5,062 nt of DNA from assembly GCA_031282935.1 (NCBI GenBank), contig JAITCS010000204.1, positions 1 through 5,062 of the forward strand, written 5' to 3'. This document shows, piece by piece, positions 4,282 to 5,062 of the stretch. The translations under genes and the position numbers were made by a program. Numbering within the stretch: the stretch's first letter is position 1; the number at the start of each line of letters is the position of its first letter. The notes under the pieces are model-generated. The model searched no databases and was not told the origin of the DNA. It saw only the letters and a program-made list of their open reading frames with translations. This DNA comes from Cellulomonadaceae bacterium (GTDB taxonomy: Bacteria > Actinomycetota > Actinomycetes > Actinomycetales > Cellulomonadaceae).

Positions 4282-5062
4282 GCGGCAACCTCCTGCGCGG
4301 CGGGGGAGGCGGTATCGGGGCTGGACACGAGGGCGCGGCCCTTGGTCAGCACTTTCTCGTACACCCGGTCAGTGTCCAGGCGCCGCAATTCCTCCGTCAG
4401 CGCCTCACTAAGTGAGGTTAGTGGTAAGGCGATTTGCCGTTCGGGGAAGCCCGGCTGCTTGATGGAGAGGGTGTGTCCGTCTGGGCGGGAAAAGACGATG
4501 TCCCCGCTGGCCCGTTGCAGGGTTACGGAGGAAATCCCGACCGCGTTTGGCACGGGCACATATTCGGTGGGGCATTGCAGTTCGATGGCAAGCCAGCCCG
4601 CGAGTAGCCAGGCTGAGGCGCGGTCGGGCATGGCCTCGACTATCACGCCGGTGACCGGGTCAGAGCCAGCGATGTCGAGCGCGGCCGCGATTTGGGCGCG
4701 CCAGCCAGTCAGCCGAGTCCAGGCGAGGTCGCTGTCGCCTGGGCGATACCCGGCAGCGAGGCGATCCAGCACTTCGCGGGCGTTGGAGCAGTGGTTGGAG
4801 TCCGTGATCCGCAGTTTTGCCACTTTCCCGATGGGGTGCTCGCCTGGGTGGGCGGGGGCGTGGTTGGGCCACCAGGCCACGATGGGGGCGTCGGGAACCA
4901 GCAGCGGCGTGATCACCGCCTCGCTGTGACTGCGCAGGGGGCCGCTGAGGTTCAGCAACACCACTTCCGAGGCGCCAGCATCACCGCCGATGCGCACCTG
5001 GGCGTCCAGCTTCGGCTCCGCGCCGGGGGAGCCAGCGAGGGCCAGGATTCGGGCGGGGTGTT
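4278..5062 (-). CDS. opcA: Glucose-6-phosphate dehydrogenase assembly protein OpcA (partial, N-terminus outside window)
   Basis: OpcA is needed for assembly or full activity of glucose-6-phosphate dehydrogenase (Zwf), the entry enzyme of the pentose-phosphate pathway. The frame is open from the stop (4280-4278) to the window edge, giving 260 residues. A GTG at 4997-4995 is not the start: upstream residues HPARILALAG and LDAQ continue the family pattern (HPxRIL...LDAxVRxGGDAG). Other conserved segments follow in order: RIGGDAGASEVVLLNLSGPL, LLVPDAPIVAWWPNHAP, a KLRITDS segment, GYRPGDSDLAWTRLTGWR and a C-terminal helix (SLSEALTEELRRLDTDRVYE). No enzyme active site is expected; it acts as a partner protein. 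It overlaps pgl by four bases. zwf is expected immediately beyond the right edge. GC-rich third positions match pgl. Confidence 0.93.
   Translation of the reverse strand, partial: HPARILALAGSPGAEPKLDAQVRIGGDAGASEVVLLNLSGPLRSHSEAVITPLLVPDAPIVAWWPNHAPAHPGEHPIGKVAKLRITDSNHCSNAREVLDRLAAGYRPGDSDLAWTRLTGWRAQIAAALDIAGSDPVTGVIVEAMPDRASAWLLAGWLAIELQCPTEYVPVPNAVGISSVTLQRASGDIVFSRPDGHTLSIKQPGFPERQIALPLTSLSEALTEELRRLDTDRVYEKVLTKGRALVSSPDTASPAAQEVAA
4289..4294 (-). promoter_or_regulatory. Shine-Dalgarno of pgl inside the end of opcA
   Basis: AGGAGG on the minus strand lies seven bases before the GTG start of pgl, within the last codons of opcA. It fixes the GTG start and lets pgl be translated both by coupling and independently. 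Confidence 0.75.

Noticed and set aside
4069..4929. 286-codon plus-strand frame opposite opcA and pgl
   Set aside because: Long antisense open frames are common in GC-rich coding DNA. The translation is low-complexity (Arg/Ser/Pro/Ala) and crosses two well-supported minus-strand genes.

Overview
The window looks like chromosomal DNA from a moderately GC-rich actinobacterium. The main evidence is the opcA-pgl pair at the right end. OpcA, the glucose-6-phosphate dehydrogenase assembly protein, is found in actinobacteria and cyanobacteria, and the order opcA then pgl, with zwf expected just outside the window, is typical of the actinobacterial pentose-phosphate operon. Two GTG-started genes, a DUF2382 stress protein and REP-like 'TTTCGACAGGCTCAACC' repeats fit this. 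I cannot name the genus; a member of Micrococcales or Actinomycetales is a guess.

Layout, left to right. Positions 1-81 probably hold the last codons of an unrecognised + strand gene. Positions 82-398 have no convincing protein gene. They hold two copies of a split direct repeat, a consensus -35/-10 pair (15-base spacer) reading rightward, two hairpin-like segments with CCCCC loops, and a weak terminator-like hairpin. Together these suggest a possible small RNA. Next is nagZ (399-1544, minus), a GH3 beta-N-acetylhexosaminidase with a complete catalytic motif set. A 404-base divergent intergenic region with several inverted repeats separates it from a two-domain stress protein with a C-terminal DUF2382 (1949-2755, plus). 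That gene ends at a strong 16-bp rho-independent terminator (2824-2862). A GNAT acetyltransferase (2908-3414, plus) follows. Between it and the minus-strand pgl lies a short cluster of REP-like repeats (3421-3504). The right third is pgl (3523-4281, minus) and opcA (4278-5062, minus, 5' end outside the window), overlapping by four bases.

How the genes work together. OpcA and Pgl act on consecutive steps of the oxidative pentose-phosphate pathway: OpcA supports assembly or activity of glucose-6-phosphate dehydrogenase, and Pgl hydrolyses the lactone that enzyme makes. NagZ without a visible signal peptide suggests intracellular recycling of peptidoglycan amino sugars. The GNAT and stress genes have no established link to it. 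The sequence does not show a clear defence system, mobile element or CRISPR array. The least explained stretch is the intergenic region at 82-398.
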